Positions 45,055 through 55,724 are shown, numbered from the stretch's first letter. The stretch is DNA of 64,000 bases from Paracoccus sp. TOH (GCF_030388245.1 NZ_CP098360.1:1014501-1078500); one strand, 5' to 3'. The notes: generated by a model from the sequence alone, not told the origin. Translations and numbers: made by a program.

Positions 45055-46226
45055 GGCCAGCTCCATTGCGTGACGCTGCGCGCCGGGGTCCAGCCGCGCA
45101 TCCGGCCAAGCGGCGCGGCCTCTTCCAGCGCGATGCGGGTCAGGCTGCCGCCGCGCGCGGCGTGAAGGGCGACCAGCAGCGCCTCGGTCTCCAGCGTCAC
45201 CGCGTTGGCCACCAGCCGGGCCGGGGGCAGGGCGTCGATCACGGCGGCGCTTGCGCCGCCGCCGATGAAGATGGCGTCGGGGGGTGGCAGATCGGCCAGC
45301 GCCCCGGGGGCAGCGCCGTGAACGGCGCGCATCCAACCCGCCAGCCCGAAAGCGTCGATATTGGCGGCGATATTGGCGATGCGGTCGGCGCGGGGCTCCA
45401 GCGTCACCGCCCGGCCGCCGTTCAGGCACCATTCGACGCCGACCGAACCCGAGCCGCCGCCGATGTCCCAAAGCATCTCGCCCGCGCGCGGCCCCAGCGC
45501 CGCCAGCGTCATCGCCCGGACGGCGCGGCGGGTGATCTGGCCGTCATGGGCGAAGCTGTCGTCGGGCAGGCCGAAGCCGCGCGGCAGGCCGGCGCCCGGC
45601 GGCAGCTTCGCCCCGTCCAGCGCCACCGCGACCGGGGCCGCGCAGTCCAGCGCGAAGTCGTCGTCCGCCCGCGTCTCGCGGATGCGTTCGCGCGGGCCGC
45701 CAAGCGCCTCGAGCACCACCATGCGCGTCGCGCCCAGCCCCTGCGCTGCCAGCCATTGCGCCAGGGCGGCCGGGGCGGCGCCGTCGCGCAGCAGGCAGAT
45801 TGCCCGCGCGCCCCGCGCCATCACCGGGCGCAGCCGGGCGAAGGGCGCGGCGTGCAGGCCGAGGCAGGCCACCTCCTCCAGCCGCCAGCCCAGCCTTGCG
45901 GCGGCCAGCGAAAACGTGCCGGGCGCCGGAAAGGCCCGCCATTCGCCGGGGGCAAGCCGCGCGGCGATGCTGCCGCCGGCGCCGTGCCAGAACGGATCGC
46001 CCGAGACCAGCGCCGCGACGTGCTGCCCGCGCAGGGCCGGCAGCGGGTCCAGGCTGAAGGGCACCGGCCATTCCCGGCCCCGCGGCCCCGCGATGCCGGC
46101 CAGCGCCAGATGCCGCGGCGCGCCGAAGACGATTTCCGCCCGATCCAGCGCATCGCGGCTTGCAGGCGGCAGGCCGGCGAGGCCATCTTCGCCCAGACCG
46201 ATGATGGAAAGCCAGGGATCAGGCAT
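45051..46226 (-). CDS. cobL: Precorrin-6B C5,15-methyltransferase (decarboxylating)
   Basis: Bifunctional enzyme, 391 residues. The N-terminal CbiE-like half ([26 protein letters not shown]) methylates C5. The C-terminal CbiT-like half ([40 protein letters not shown]) methylates C15 and decarboxylates the C12 acetate. Its ATG shares the sequence CATG with the divergently oriented cobK start, so the two start codons overlap by two bases. AAGGA lies 8 bases upstream, inside the cobK coding region. Confidence 0.94.
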   Translation of the reverse strand: MPDPWLSIIGLGEDGLAGLPPASRDALDRAEIVFGAPRHLALAGIAGPRGREWPVPFSLDPLPALRGQHVAALVSGDPFWHGAGGSIAARLAPGEWRAFPAPGTFSLAAARLGWRLEEVACLGLHAAPFARLRPVMARGARAICLLRDGAAPAALAQWLAAQGLGATRMVVLEALGGPRERIRETRADDDFALDCAAPVAVALDGAKLPPGAGLPRGFGLPDDSFAHDGQITRRAVRAMTLAALGPRAGEMLWDIGGGSGSVGVEWCLNGGRAVTLEPRADRIANIAANIDAFGLAGWMRAVHGAAPGALADLPPPDAIFIGGGASAAVIDALPPARLVANAVTLETEALLVALHAARGGSLTRIALEEAAPLGRMRGWTPARSVTQWSWP

Positions 46227-46962
46227 GACGCGCATCCTTCTGCTGGGCGGCACCACCGAGGCGGGGGCCATGGCCCGCGCGCTGGCCGAGGCCGGGCTGG
46301 ACGCGGTCTATTCCTATGCCGGCCGCACCGCCAACCCGCTGGCGCAGCCGCTGCCCACCCGCATCGGCGGCTTCGGCGGGCCCGAAGGGCTGGCCGATTA
46401 CCTGCGGGCCAAGCGCATCAGCCATGTCGTCGATGCCACCCACCCCTTTGCCGGGGGCATGAGCCGCAACGCCATCGCCGCCTGCGCCGGCACCGGCACG
46501 CCGCTGATCGCGCTGGAGCGGCCGCCATGGATCGCGCGGCCCGGCGACCGCTGGGTGCATGTCGCCGATTACGAGGCTGCCGCCCGCTCGTTGCCCGGCG
46601 ACGGCTCGGCGGTGTTTCTGGCCATCGGGCGGCAGAACCTGCAGCCCTTCACCGGGCTGAACCACGTCTGGATGCTGCGTTTTGCCGAGGTGGCGGCGCA
46701 TCCGCTGCGCGACGCGACGCTGATCGTCTCGCGCGGGCCGTTCACCGTCGCGGGCGACATGGCGCTGATGCGCCGCCACGCCATCGCCCATGTCGTGGCC
46801 AAGAATGCCGGCGGCCATGCCGCCGAGGCCAAGCTGGCCGCGGCGCGCGAACTGGCCCTGCCGGTGGTGATGATCGACCGGCCGGTGCTGCCGCTGCGCC
46901 GCGTCGTCGCCACGCCGGCCGAGGTGATGGCCTGGCTTCATGGCGCGGATCGCGGCGTATAG
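46225..46962 (+). CDS. cobK: Precorrin-6A reductase
   Basis: NADPH-dependent reduction of precorrin-6A to the dihydro form. 245 residues with LLLGGTTEAGAMARAL at the N-terminus, YAGRTANP, VVDATHPFAGGMSRNA, FLAIGRQNLQPF and the C-terminal VVAKNAGGHAAEAKL. It is the only gene of the cluster on the plus strand, wedged between cobL and cobJ: its start overlaps that of cobL and its last 25 bases overlap the convergent 3' end of cobJ. Its promoter must lie within cobL. Confidence 0.95.
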   Translation: MTRILLLGGTTEAGAMARALAEAGLDAVYSYAGRTANPLAQPLPTRIGGFGGPEGLADYLRAKRISHVVDATHPFAGGMSRNAIAACAGTGTPLIALERPPWIARPGDRWVHVADYEAAARSLPGDGSAVFLAIGRQNLQPFTGLNHVWMLRFAEVAAHPLRDATLIVSRGPFTVAGDMALMRRHAIAHVVAKNAGGHAAEAKLAAARELALPVVMIDRPVLPLRRVVATPAEVMAWLHGADRGV

Positions 46963-47666
46963 ACCCAGGGCCCGACCCGGCGGGTGGCGCTGTTGCCCAG
47001 GATGACGACGCTGCGCATATCGGCCATCTCGGGCCGGGCTTCGGCCAGGGTGACGGTGCGGATCGCCTCGTCGGGGGTCGAGACGGCGCGGGCGAAACAG
47101 ATCGGCCGCTCCGGCCCACAGCATTCGCGCAGGATCTGCAGCGCGCGGGCGAAACCCTCGGGCCGGGATTTCGAGCGCGGGTTGTAGAAGGCCATGGCGA
47201 AATCCGCCTCGGCCGCCAGGCGCAGGCGCTTTTCGATCAGCGCCCAGGGCTTCAGGTTGTCCGACAGGTTGATGGCGCAGAAGTCGTGGCCCAGCGGCGC
47301 GCCGATCCGGGCGGCGGCGGCCAGCATGGCGGTGATGCCGGGCAGGATGCGGATCTCGGGCGTCTCGCCGCGCCCCTCCAGCGCCTCGAACAGCGCCGAG
47401 GCCATGGCGAAGACCCCCGGATCGCCCGAGGAGACCACCACCACCCGCCGCCCCCGCGCCGCCAGATCCAGCGCGAGGCGGGCGCGCTCCAGCTCGACCC
47501 GGTTGTCCGATGGGTGCAGCACCAGCCCCGCGCGCGGGGCGACGCGGGCGACATAGGGGATGTAGCCCACCACGTCGGTCGCCTCGGCCAGCGCCGCCTG
47601 CACCTCGGGGGTGACCAGCGCCTCCGCGCCCGGGCCAAGGCCCGCCACCGCGACCCAGCCCGTCAT
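46938..47666 (-). CDS. cobJ: Precorrin-3B C17-methyltransferase
   Basis: Ring-contracting SAM-dependent methyltransferase, 242 residues. Motifs include VAVAGLGPGAEALVTPE, VVGYIPYVARV, VVSSGDPGVFAMA, ILPGITAMLAAAARIGAPLGHDF and AFYNPRSKSRPEG. ATG overlaps the cobI stop (ATGA). Its product is precorrin-4, the substrate of CobM. Confidence 0.96.
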   Translation of the reverse strand: MTGWVAVAGLGPGAEALVTPEVQAALAEATDVVGYIPYVARVAPRAGLVLHPSDNRVELERARLALDLAARGRRVVVVSSGDPGVFAMASALFEALEGRGETPEIRILPGITAMLAAAARIGAPLGHDFCAINLSDNLKPWALIEKRLRLAAEADFAMAFYNPRSKSRPEGFARALQILRECCGPERPICFARAVSTPDEAIRTVTLAEARPEMADMRSVVILGNSATRRVGPWVYTPRSAP

Positions 47667-48424
47667 TCGGCGGCATCCGCGGCAGCATCGGACCGCGGCC
47701 GGCGGCCGTTGCCATGCACCAGCACGGTGGCGAAATAGGGGCAGGCCGCCAGATCGGCCTGCGCCAAGGGGGTCACGCGCTGGTTGGGCATGGTGCCGCG
47801 CTCGACCAGCCAAGCGTCGGCCATGCGCCCGGCCGAGGCCAGCGCGCGGGCGATCTTCGGCAGGTTGCGGCCGGTCTTCATCACCACCACCGCATCGGCG
47901 GTGCGCATGTGGCGGGCCAGCTCGGCCTCGGGCAGGGTGCCCATCAGCACCGTCATGGCGTCGTCGCCCCAGGTCATCGGCTGGCCGATGGCGTTCCAGC
48001 AGCCGGTCATGCCGGGAATGCCGGGGATGATCTCGACCGGGACGATGCCTTGCAGCCGGGCGTGCAGATGCATGAACGAGCCGTAGAACAGCGGGTCGCC
48101 CTCGCACAGCACCACCACGTTGCTGTCGGTGGCCAGCCGCGCCAGCCGCGCGGTCCAATCGTCGTAGAAGGCCGAGAGCAGCCGGTTGTATTCCGGGCTG
48201 TCGAAGGGGATCTCGGTGGTGACCGGATATTCCATCGCGTGTTCGACCGCGTCCGGGGCCAGCAGATCGGCGACGATGCGGCGGGCCTGGCCGGCGCGGC
48301 CCTTCTTGCGGAAATAGGCGATCTGCCGCGCATTGCGGATGGCGCGTTCGGCGCGGACCGAGATCAGGTCGGGATCGCCGGGACCAAGGCCGGCGCAGAT
48401 GATCTTTCCGGTTTGGGGGCCCAT
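47663..48424 (-). CDS. cobI: Precorrin-2 C20-methyltransferase
   Basis: Methylates precorrin-2 at C20 to precorrin-3A, 253 residues. Motifs: ICAGLGPGDPDLISVRAERAI, VVLCEGDPLFYGSFMHL, IIPGIPGMTGCWNAIGQPM and MKTGRNLPKIARAL. I place the start at the second ATG (48424), which has AAGGA six bases before it. The ATG at 48430 overlaps the cobH stop (ATGA) but sits directly on the Shine-Dalgarno sequence; it would add two residues. Confidence 0.95.
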   Translation of the reverse strand: MGPQTGKIICAGLGPGDPDLISVRAERAIRNARQIAYFRKKGRAGQARRIVADLLAPDAVEHAMEYPVTTEIPFDSPEYNRLLSAFYDDWTARLARLATDSNVVVLCEGDPLFYGSFMHLHARLQGIVPVEIIPGIPGMTGCWNAIGQPMTWGDDAMTVLMGTLPEAELARHMRTADAVVVMKTGRNLPKIARALASAGRMADAWLVERGTMPNQRVTPLAQADLAACPYFATVLVHGNGRRPRSDAAADAAE

Positions 48425-48426
48425 GG

Positions 48427-49056
48427 TCATTCCTTCCGGCTGGCCAGCGCGTTGACGGCGGCGACGGTGATGGCCGAGCCGCCCAGCCGGCCGCGCACCA
48501 CCAGCGCCGGGACGGGCGGGGCGTCGATCAGCGCCGCCTTGGATTCCGCCGCGCCGACGAAGCCCACCGGACAGCCGATGATCGCGGCGGGGCGCGGACA
48601 GGCGGGATCCTGCAGCATGTTCAGCAGGTGGAACAGCGCTGTCGGCGCATTGCCGATGGCGACCACGCTGCCGGCGAGGTCGTCGCGCCACAGCTCCAGC
48701 GCCGCGGCGCTGCGGGTGTTGCCCATCTGCGCCGCCAGATCCGGCACGCGCGGGTCGTTCAGCGTGCAGATGACCCGGTTCGCGGCGGGCAGGCGGGAGC
48801 GGGTGATGCCCTCGCTGACCATGCGCGCATCGCAGAGGATCGGCGCGCCGTCTTCCAGCGCCTGACGCGCCGCGATGGCCATGCCGGCCGAGAAGATCAC
48901 GTCGCGTTCCAGCCCCACCAGCCCGGCGGCGTGGATCATGCGCACCACCACCGGCTCTTCCTGGGCGGTGAAGCGGGCCAGGTCGGCCTCGGCGCGGATG
49001 GTGGCGAAGGACTGCGCGTAGATCCGGGCGCCGTCGGTTTCGTATCGGTGCAGCAT
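48427..49056 (-). CDS. cobH: Precorrin-8X methylmutase
   Basis: Moves the C11 methyl to C12, giving hydrogenobyrinate. 209 residues; the catalytic His is in VVVRMIHAAGLVGLE, followed by ILCDARMVSEGITRSRLPAAN and the IIGCPVGFVGAAESKAAL binding loop. It lies 18 bases after cobG and just before cobI. Confidence 0.96.
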   Translation of the reverse strand: MLHRYETDGARIYAQSFATIRAEADLARFTAQEEPVVVRMIHAAGLVGLERDVIFSAGMAIAARQALEDGAPILCDARMVSEGITRSRLPAANRVICTLNDPRVPDLAAQMGNTRSAAALELWRDDLAGSVVAIGNAPTALFHLLNMLQDPACPRPAAIIGCPVGFVGAAESKAALIDAPPVPALVVRGRLGGSAITVAAVNALASRKE

Positions 49057-49074
49057 CGGGGTTTCCTGGGGCGG

Positions 49075-50247
49075 CTATCGGAGAAGGGGTGGGATGCGGT
49101 CCGGCGCGAGCCCGGCCAGCCCGACGGAATCGCCGGGCCGGCCGTCCCGGATCAGGTCGAAGCGGTCGGGGCCGGTCGCGACCAGCGTCGCCGAGGCCGC
49201 GCCCTGATGCGCGCAGCCCTTGGCGCAGCCGCTGACATGCAGGCTTCGGCCGGGGGCGAGGTGCGGCGCCAGCCGGCGTGCCAGCGCCCGGACATCGGCC
49301 AAAGCCTGCGGGCAGCCGGGGGCGCCGGTGCAGGCATGGACGCGCAGGAGCGGGTCGCTGGGGTCGAGGATGGCGCCGCCGATCTGCGGGCGGCTGGCGC
49401 TTTCGATCAGCAGCGCCCGCCACGGGGTGAGGCGCAGGGGGCCAAGGGCGGCGGCCTCGGTCAGTTGCCGGGCGGTGATCTGGCCGAAGGCGAAGCCCAG
49501 CAGCCAGCCGTTCGGCGCCGGGCCGGGTCCGGCCGGATCGGCGCTGGCGGGCCCGGCGGCGCGGTCGCATGGGTATTTGGACAACAGAGAAGGCGGGAGC
49601 GGAATCGCGCCGGGGGGCGCGGCGGGGCTGCGGCGCAGGTGGTCGCGCATCCGGCCGCGGCCGTCCCGGACGCCGCCCTGCGTGAACCAGCGCGCCAGTT
49701 CCACGGCGCGGCCGGCGGCCTGGGCGGCGTCCCGGGCCGTCAGCGCCCAGTCGCCGCCATCGGGCAGGATCAGCCAGCCCTCGGCCTGGGGGCGCAGGCG
49801 GATGTCCGCGGGCGTCCCGGCCAGCACCGGCGGGTCGGCATCGACGGCGAAGCCGAACTTGCCGGGCACCTGCGGCGCGTCGGGCGCGGTCATCGCCCGG
49901 GCGATGGCCTCGGCCGCTTGCCAGGCCGTGCCGTCCTGGGGCGCGAAGGGTGACAGGATCACGTTGCGCCGCGCCTCGGCCTCGGGGCTGTCGTCGAGCA
50001 GGCCGAGGCGGGCGAGCGCGGCGGTCGCCTTGCCATGTCCCCGGGCGTCGAGGCCGCGCAATTGCAGGTTGGCGCGGCTGGTCAGGTCCATCATGCCGTT
50101 GCCCAGGCTCCAGGACAGGTCGGCGATGGCCTGCGCCTGCCCGGGCTCCAGCCGGCCGTTGCGGGTGCGGATGCGCAGGACCAGCCCGTCGCCGGACGCC
50201 ATCGGCCGCAATGCGCCGGGGCACCAGCCCCTGATCTCGAAGGTCAT
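49075..50247 (-). CDS. cobG: Precorrin-3B synthase (oxygen-dependent)
   Basis: Monooxygenase with a 4Fe-4S centre, which inserts the C20 hydroxyl and lactone that allow aerobic ring contraction. 390 residues in a nitrite/sulfite-reductase-like fold: GWCPGALRPMASGDGLVLRIR, LTSRANLQLRGL, and cluster cysteines in CTGAPGCPQ and SGCAKGCAHQG. Its presence marks the aerobic pathway. A linker of about 35 residues (AIPLPPSLLSKYPCDRAAG and a Pro/Gly-rich tail) coincides with a dispersed repeat also found in intergenic DNA. The ATG overlaps the cobN stop. Confidence 0.94.
   Translation of the reverse strand: MTFEIRGWCPGALRPMASGDGLVLRIRTRNGRLEPGQAQAIADLSWSLGNGMMDLTSRANLQLRGLDARGHGKATAALARLGLLDDSPEAEARRNVILSPFAPQDGTAWQAAEAIARAMTAPDAPQVPGKFGFAVDADPPVLAGTPADIRLRPQAEGWLILPDGGDWALTARDAAQAAGRAVELARWFTQGGVRDGRGRMRDHLRRSPAAPPGAIPLPPSLLSKYPCDRAAGPASADPAGPGPAPNGWLLGFAFGQITARQLTEAAALGPLRLTPWRALLIESASRPQIGGAILDPSDPLLRVHACTGAPGCPQALADVRALARRLAPHLAPGRSLHVSGCAKGCAHQGAASATLVATGPDRFDLIRDGRPGDSVGLAGLAPDRIPPLLR
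49571..49591 (+). repeat. Dispersed GGGTATTTGG repeat, copy C, inside cobG
   Basis: GGGTATTTGG-N2-AAC-N3-GAA preceded by TCGCAT, as in copy D at 59766. Here it is part of the cobG coding sequence (minus strand), encoding the LSKYP region of an apparently non-conserved linker without breaking the frame. Confidence 0.68.
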
Positions 50248-53200
50248 CGCGATGTCTCCGCCAGCACCGAATTGCGCCGCGTGGTCCAGAGGCCCGAGGC
50301 GAGCAGCTGCGCGAAGAGCGCGCGCATGGCGGCCAGCGCGGCGGGGTTTTCGCGCTGCAGAAAGGCCACGACCTCGGGCCGGCCCAGCGTCGCGTCGTGA
50401 TAGAGGTCGAAGAGGTGCCCGGGCACCACCCCGGCCAGATTGGCGAAGGCGGCCATGTGGTCGAGCGTCGCCGCGATCTCGGCCGCGCCGCGGAAGCCGT
50501 GCCGCATCATGCCGTCGGCCCACGCCGGGTTGGCGGCGCGGGCGCGGATGACGCGGGCGATCTCCTCGGCCAGGCTGCGGGCGCGGGGCTGGCCGGGGCG
50601 GGTGGCGTCGAGGTGGTAGAGCGCGGGGGCGGGGGCGCCGATGCGGGCCATGGCGGCGGCGAAGCCCGCTTCATGCGCGGCATAGTCGCCGGCCAGCAGC
50701 AGATCGGATTCCGGCAGGTCCTGGGCGTGGACGAAGGCATCGGCCCGCGCCAGCCGGTCGCGGATCGCCTGCGGCTGATGGGTGATCCGGCCGTCGGCGG
50801 CGATGGCATGGGAGGAGGCGGCGAGCCAGGCTTCACCCGCCGCCTGCCGGGCCTGATCGGTGAAGGTTTCGGCCAGGTCGGCCAGGCCGAGGCCGTAGAG
50901 CCCCGGTTTCGGGCCGAAGACGCGGGGGGCGCGGCTGCGGTAGGGATTGTCCCCCGGGGTTTCGTCGCGGGCTGAGAGCGCCTCGGCCCCGGTCTCGAAG
51001 AGCTGCGCAAGGCCGGGGAAGATGTCGCGGAACAGGCCCGAGACCCGCAGCGTCACGTCGATGCGCGGCCGGCCAAGCTCGGCCAGCGGCAGGATCTCGA
51101 TGCCCGCGACTCGGCCCGAGGCGCCGTCCCAGCGTGGGGCAAGGCCGGCCAGATGCAGGGCCATGGCGAATTCCTCGCCGGCCGTGCGCATGGTGGCGCT
51201 GCCCCACAGGTCCACGACCAGGCCTTTCGGCCAGTCGCCATGGTCCTGCAGGTGGCGGCGCAGCAGCTCCTCGGCCAGCTTCACCCCCTGCGCATGGGCG
51301 TTGCGCGAGGGCACGGCGCGCGGATCGACGGCAAACAGGTTGCGACCGGTCGGCAGCACGTCCTGCCGCCCCCGCGCCGGCGAACCGGAGGGGCCGGGCG
51401 CCACCCGACGGCCGGCCAGCGCGCGGGCCAGCCCTGCGGTTTCGCCGGCGGCGGTGCCATAGACATGCAGCCCGTCGCCGAAGCGGCTGTCCTTCAAGTC
51501 GCAGAGGAAGCGGTCGATCAGCGGGATCGCCTCGGAGGCCGCGGCGCCCGGAGGCAGGCCCAGGTCGGCCTCGACCCCGGCGGCGCGGGCCTCGTCGCGG
51601 ATGGCGCCGATCAGCCGGTCGCGGCGGCGCGGGTCGAGCCCGTCGGCGGTGGAATATTCGTCGAGCAGCCGTTCCAGATGCGCCAGATTCCCGGGGATGG
51701 CGGAATCGACCAGCGGCGGCGGCAGGTGGCCCAGCGTCACGGCGGAGAGGCGGCGCTTGGCCTGCGCGGCCTCGCCCGGGTCGTTGACGATGAAGGGGTA
51801 GATCACCGGCAGGTCGGCCAGCAGCGCCTCGGGCCAGCAGGTCTCCGACAGCGCCACGGATTTGCCGGGCAGCCATTCCAGCGTGCCATGCGCGCCCATG
51901 TGGATCAGGGCATCCGCTTGCGTCCGCAGCCAGAGGTAGAAGGCGACATAGTCGTGGCGCGGCGTGCGGGTCAGGTCGTGGTAATCGTCGGCGCGGGTCT
52001 TCACCTCGCCGCGTTCGGGCTGCAGGGCGATCAGGTCGGCGCCGTGGCGGATGGCGGCGAAACCGAAGCCTTCGGCCGGCGGCTCGCCCCATGCCGCCTG
52101 CAGGTCGTCCTGCAGGCTTTGGGGCAGGCGGGCCAGCGCCTTGCGATAGGCCGCGAGCGGCCAGTGGATGCGCTCGGCCATGAGCCGGTGGCCGAGGTCG
52201 TCATGCGCAAGCCCGAGGATCGCGCCGCAGGATGCCAGCGCGTCCAGCCCCACCGCATGGGCCAGTTGATGCGTCTTGCCGGGATAGGTCGACAGCACCA
52301 CCGCGCGGCGCGGTGCCGGCAGGCCGAGCCATGCCTTGATCCGTGCCACCGCCGCCGCGATGCGGCCCATGTCGGGGGCGTGGATCGCACGGGCGAATTG
52401 CAGCGCCGGGTCGCGCTGTTGCGGTTCCTTGAAGCTGATCGCGCCCAGGAAGATGCGGCCATCCACCTCGGGCAGCACGACATGCATGGCCAGGTCGGCG
52501 GCGGAAAGGCCGCGCTCCTCGGCCGCCCAAAGGGCGCGCGGCGCGGTGGACAGCGCCACCTGGAACACCGGGCAATCGGCGCCGTCGAAGGGCGTCGCGC
52601 CGGCATCATCGCGGGCGGAAAAGGCGGTCATGTTCAGAATGGCCGCCATGCCCGGCAGATGCGGGGCAAGCCAGTCCGCAAAGCCCGCAACCTTGAGCGA
52701 GGGAGCGAAAACCCCGGTCGCGTCAAAGCCCGCATCCCGCAGCGCCCGGATCGTCGCATCCACCGGGCCCAGATCGGCCGAGGTCAGATAGCTGCGGTAA
52801 AAGCTGACCAGAACCGGGCTCGCGCCGGCCGCCGGTTTTGTGATCACACCGGCATCGGGGGCATAGAACCCCCATTGCGGGATCGCAGGCTGGCCGGTGA
52901 CCGGTGCTGCTGCAAGCCCGGCCGCGCCCGCCAGTTCCGCCAGCGCCATCTGCGCCGCGACCGCGCCGCCCTGGTCGCACAGCGCCGCCAGCCGGTGCAG
53001 CAGTGGCGCCGGCAGCGTGGAAAAGCGGTCCAGTGTGGCGTCCGGCCGGCCATCGGCAGGCAGAAAGGCCAGCGCGATGCCATGCCTGCGGGCATGGTCC
53101 TGAAGGCTGGCGACGCCATAGGGCCAATAGGGTTCGCCGCCGATCAGACGCACCAGCACCGCCTTGGCGCCCGAAAGCGTCGCCTCGCAATACTGATCGA

Positions 53201-53402
53201 CCGAGACCGGATGCCGCAGCGCCGAGAGATTGCAGAGCCGCAGAGACGGCAGGCCGCCGGCAGCCCGGTGCCAGCCCGCCGCGAAAGCGCCGAGGTCGCT
53301 GTCGGAATAGGACAGCACGACCATATCGGCGGGGCTTTGGCCGGGGTCGGTCGGGACCTCGGTTTCCTCAAGCCCACGGCTTTCGCGAAAGACGACGTGC
53401 AT
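50244..53402 (-). CDS. cobN: Aerobic cobaltochelatase, large subunit
   Basis: Inserts cobalt into hydrogenobyrinic acid a,c-diamide together with the AAA+ subunits CobS and CobT, which are not in the window. 1,052 residues, shorter than the roughly 1,250 known from other proteobacteria, yet it has both a normal start and the family end (ENPAALAAMRALFAQLLASGLW). Typical segments are LIHMGAHGTLEWLPGKSVALSE with the conserved histidines, GSATMRTAGEEFAMAL and DNPYRSRAPRVFG. The shortening seems spread through inter-domain linkers rather than a truncation. Two bases separate it from cobW. Confidence 0.95.
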   Translation of the reverse strand: MHVVFRESRGLEETEVPTDPGQSPADMVVLSYSDSDLGAFAAGWHRAAGGLPSLRLCNLSALRHPVSVDQYCEATLSGAKAVLVRLIGGEPYWPYGVASLQDHARRHGIALAFLPADGRPDATLDRFSTLPAPLLHRLAALCDQGGAVAAQMALAELAGAAGLAAAPVTGQPAIPQWGFYAPDAGVITKPAAGASPVLVSFYRSYLTSADLGPVDATIRALRDAGFDATGVFAPSLKVAGFADWLAPHLPGMAAILNMTAFSARDDAGATPFDGADCPVFQVALSTAPRALWAAEERGLSAADLAMHVVLPEVDGRIFLGAISFKEPQQRDPALQFARAIHAPDMGRIAAAVARIKAWLGLPAPRRAVVLSTYPGKTHQLAHAVGLDALASCGAILGLAHDDLGHRLMAERIHWPLAAYRKALARLPQSLQDDLQAAWGEPPAEGFGFAAIRHGADLIALQPERGEVKTRADDYHDLTRTPRHDYVAFYLWLRTQADALIHMGAHGTLEWLPGKSVALSETCWPEALLADLPVIYPFIVNDPGEAAQAKRRLSAVTLGHLPPPLVDSAIPGNLAHLERLLDEYSTADGLDPRRRDRLIGAIRDEARAAGVEADLGLPPGAAASEAIPLIDRFLCDLKDSRFGDGLHVYGTAAGETAGLARALAGRRVAPGPSGSPARGRQDVLPTGRNLFAVDPRAVPSRNAHAQGVKLAEELLRRHLQDHGDWPKGLVVDLWGSATMRTAGEEFAMALHLAGLAPRWDGASGRVAGIEILPLAELGRPRIDVTLRVSGLFRDIFPGLAQLFETGAEALSARDETPGDNPYRSRAPRVFGPKPGLYGLGLADLAETFTDQARQAAGEAWLAASSHAIAADGRITHQPQAIRDRLARADAFVHAQDLPESDLLLAGDYAAHEAGFAAAMARIGAPAPALYHLDATRPGQPRARSLAEEIARVIRARAANPAWADGMMRHGFRGAAEIAATLDHMAAFANLAGVVPGHLFDLYHDATLGRPEVVAFLQRENPAALAAMRALFAQLLASGLWTTRRNSVLAETSR

Positions 53403-53404
53403 CG

Positions 53405-54439
<1,035 letters not shown>

Positions 54440-54442
54440 CTG

Positions 54443-54796
54443 TTATCCGATCGGGGGAATGCGCGCGAGGCTGCGCTTGCGGAAAATGGTGACGCGCTCG
54501 CGCCAGGGCACGATGCCGTCCGGGGCGTCGGCATAGGCGGCGGCGCCGGCCAGGATCTCGGACGCGTCCTCGGCCGACATGCGGCCATAGACATAGGTCC
54601 AGCGGCCCGGCGCCGAGAGCGCGATGGCCGCGCCGCTGGCGCAGGCCGAAAGGCATTCGACCGGGACGATGCGCACGCCGTCGGGCGCGCTTTCGGCGGT
54701 CAGCGCGTCATGTAGCCGCGCGCCGGGCACCGGCTCGCCCTCGGGCACCGGCTGGCCGGCGCGGCAGGTGACGCAAACATGCAACGTGACGGTCAT
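54443..54796 (-). CDS. DUF1636 putative metal-binding protein
   Basis: 117-residue small cytosolic protein of the DUF1636 family, seen beside cobW in many alphaproteobacteria. Four cysteines fit a thioredoxin-like ferredoxin or zinc site: CVTC near the start and the ECLSAC pair, with SGAAIALSAPGRWTYVYG following. First gene downstream of the cobalamin riboswitch, and 3 bases before cobW. Function unproven; metal handling for cobalt insertion is inferred. Confidence 0.85.
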   Translation of the reverse strand: MTVTLHVCVTCRAGQPVPEGEPVPGARLHDALTAESAPDGVRIVPVECLSACASGAAIALSAPGRWTYVYGRMSAEDASEILAGAAAYADAPDGIVPWRERVTIFRKRSLARIPPIG

Positions 54797-54886
54797 GCAC
54801 CCTTCATCCGTTGTGGCGGCAGGGCGCAGGGGCACGGAATGCCCCAAGCCCCAGCGGGAACACCCCGTCCGCCGGTCGATCCTTCT

Positions 54887-55062
54887 GCGCTGGCAGGTCT
54901 CCCGGCTTGCGGATTCGGGCCTTGGCCCACGGCCGCCCCGCCTTCCCGGCTTTCGCCAGTGGCCTCGGGGCGACCTCTCCGGTCACGGTCGCGGGGGCGG
55001 CTGCTTTCAGGCGGTTGCCTGTCGCATTCCCTCTTCGCCTGTCATAGGACAGGAACCAGCGC
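54887..55062 (-). promoter_or_regulatory. Cobalamin riboswitch controlling DUF1636-cobW-cobN-cob operon
   Basis: Read on the minus strand: P1 arm GCGCTGG (55062-55056), conserved GGGAATGCG, the core GCAGCCGCCCCCGCGACCG, GCCACTGG, GGGAAGGCGG, and the B12 box AAGCCGGGAGACCTGCC, closing with P1 arm CCAGCGC (54893-54887). All conserved blocks of the adenosylcobalamin aptamer are present in order. It ends about 90 bases before the DUF1636 start, so repression by coenzyme B12 of the whole minus-strand operon is expected. Confidence 0.95.
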
Positions 55063-55112
55063 CCCCTGTCTGTGCGCGCCCGGTCCCGACTTGTCAAGCG
55101 AAGGAGTGCCCG

Positions 55113-55724
55113 ATGCAGACCGACGACAATGCCCGCCATGCCGAGAAGATGGCGAAGATCAAGGCCGCCCGCGACCGGATGATGCAGGACAAGCAGGGCG
55201 AGAAGGGGCTGGTCATCGTCCATACCGGCAAGGGCAAGGGCAAGTCCTCCTCGGGCTTCGGGATGATCCTGCGCTGCATCGCCCATGGCATGCCCTGCGC
55301 GGTGGTGCAGTTCATCAAGGGCGGCTGGGACACCGGCGAGCGGCGGCTGCTGACCGGGCATTTCGCCGATCTGTGCCAGTTCCACGCCATGGGCGAGGGC
55401 TTCACCTGGGAGACGCAGGACAAGGCGCGCGACATCGCCGCCGCCCGCGCCGGCTGGGACAAGGCCAAGGCGCTGATCCGCGATCCGTCCATCCGCATGG
55501 TCTTGCTGGACGAGATCAACATCGCGCTGCGCTATGACTACCTTGACCTCGAGGAGGTGCTGGTCTTCCTGCGCGACGAAAAGCCGCCGCTGACGCATGT
55601 GGTGCTGACCGGCCGCAATGCGAAACCGGACCTGATCGCGGCGGCCGATCTGGTGACCGAGATGGAGCAGGTCAAGCACCCGTTCCGCGACGGCATCAAG
55701 GCGCAGCCGGGGGTGGAATTCTAG
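55113..55724 (+). CDS. cobO: Cob(I)yrinic acid a,c-diamide adenosyltransferase
   Basis: Corrinoid adenosyltransferase of the CobA/CobO/BtuR fold, 203 residues: P-loop HTGKGKGKSSSG, VQFIKGGWDTGE, LDEINIALRYDYL and VLTGRNAKPDLI. It acts in the de novo pathway just after cobalt insertion. AAGGAG at 55101-55106. It is divergent from the riboswitch-led operon, so the riboswitch does not control it directly and its promoter must overlap the DNA encoding that leader. Confidence 0.96.
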   Translation: MQTDDNARHAEKMAKIKAARDRMMQDKQGEKGLVIVHTGKGKGKSSSGFGMILRCIAHGMPCAVVQFIKGGWDTGERRLLTGHFADLCQFHAMGEGFTWETQDKARDIAAARAGWDKAKALIRDPSIRMVLLDEINIALRYDYLDLEEVLVFLRDEKPPLTHVVLTGRNAKPDLIAAADLVTEMEQVKHPFRDGIKAQPGVEF

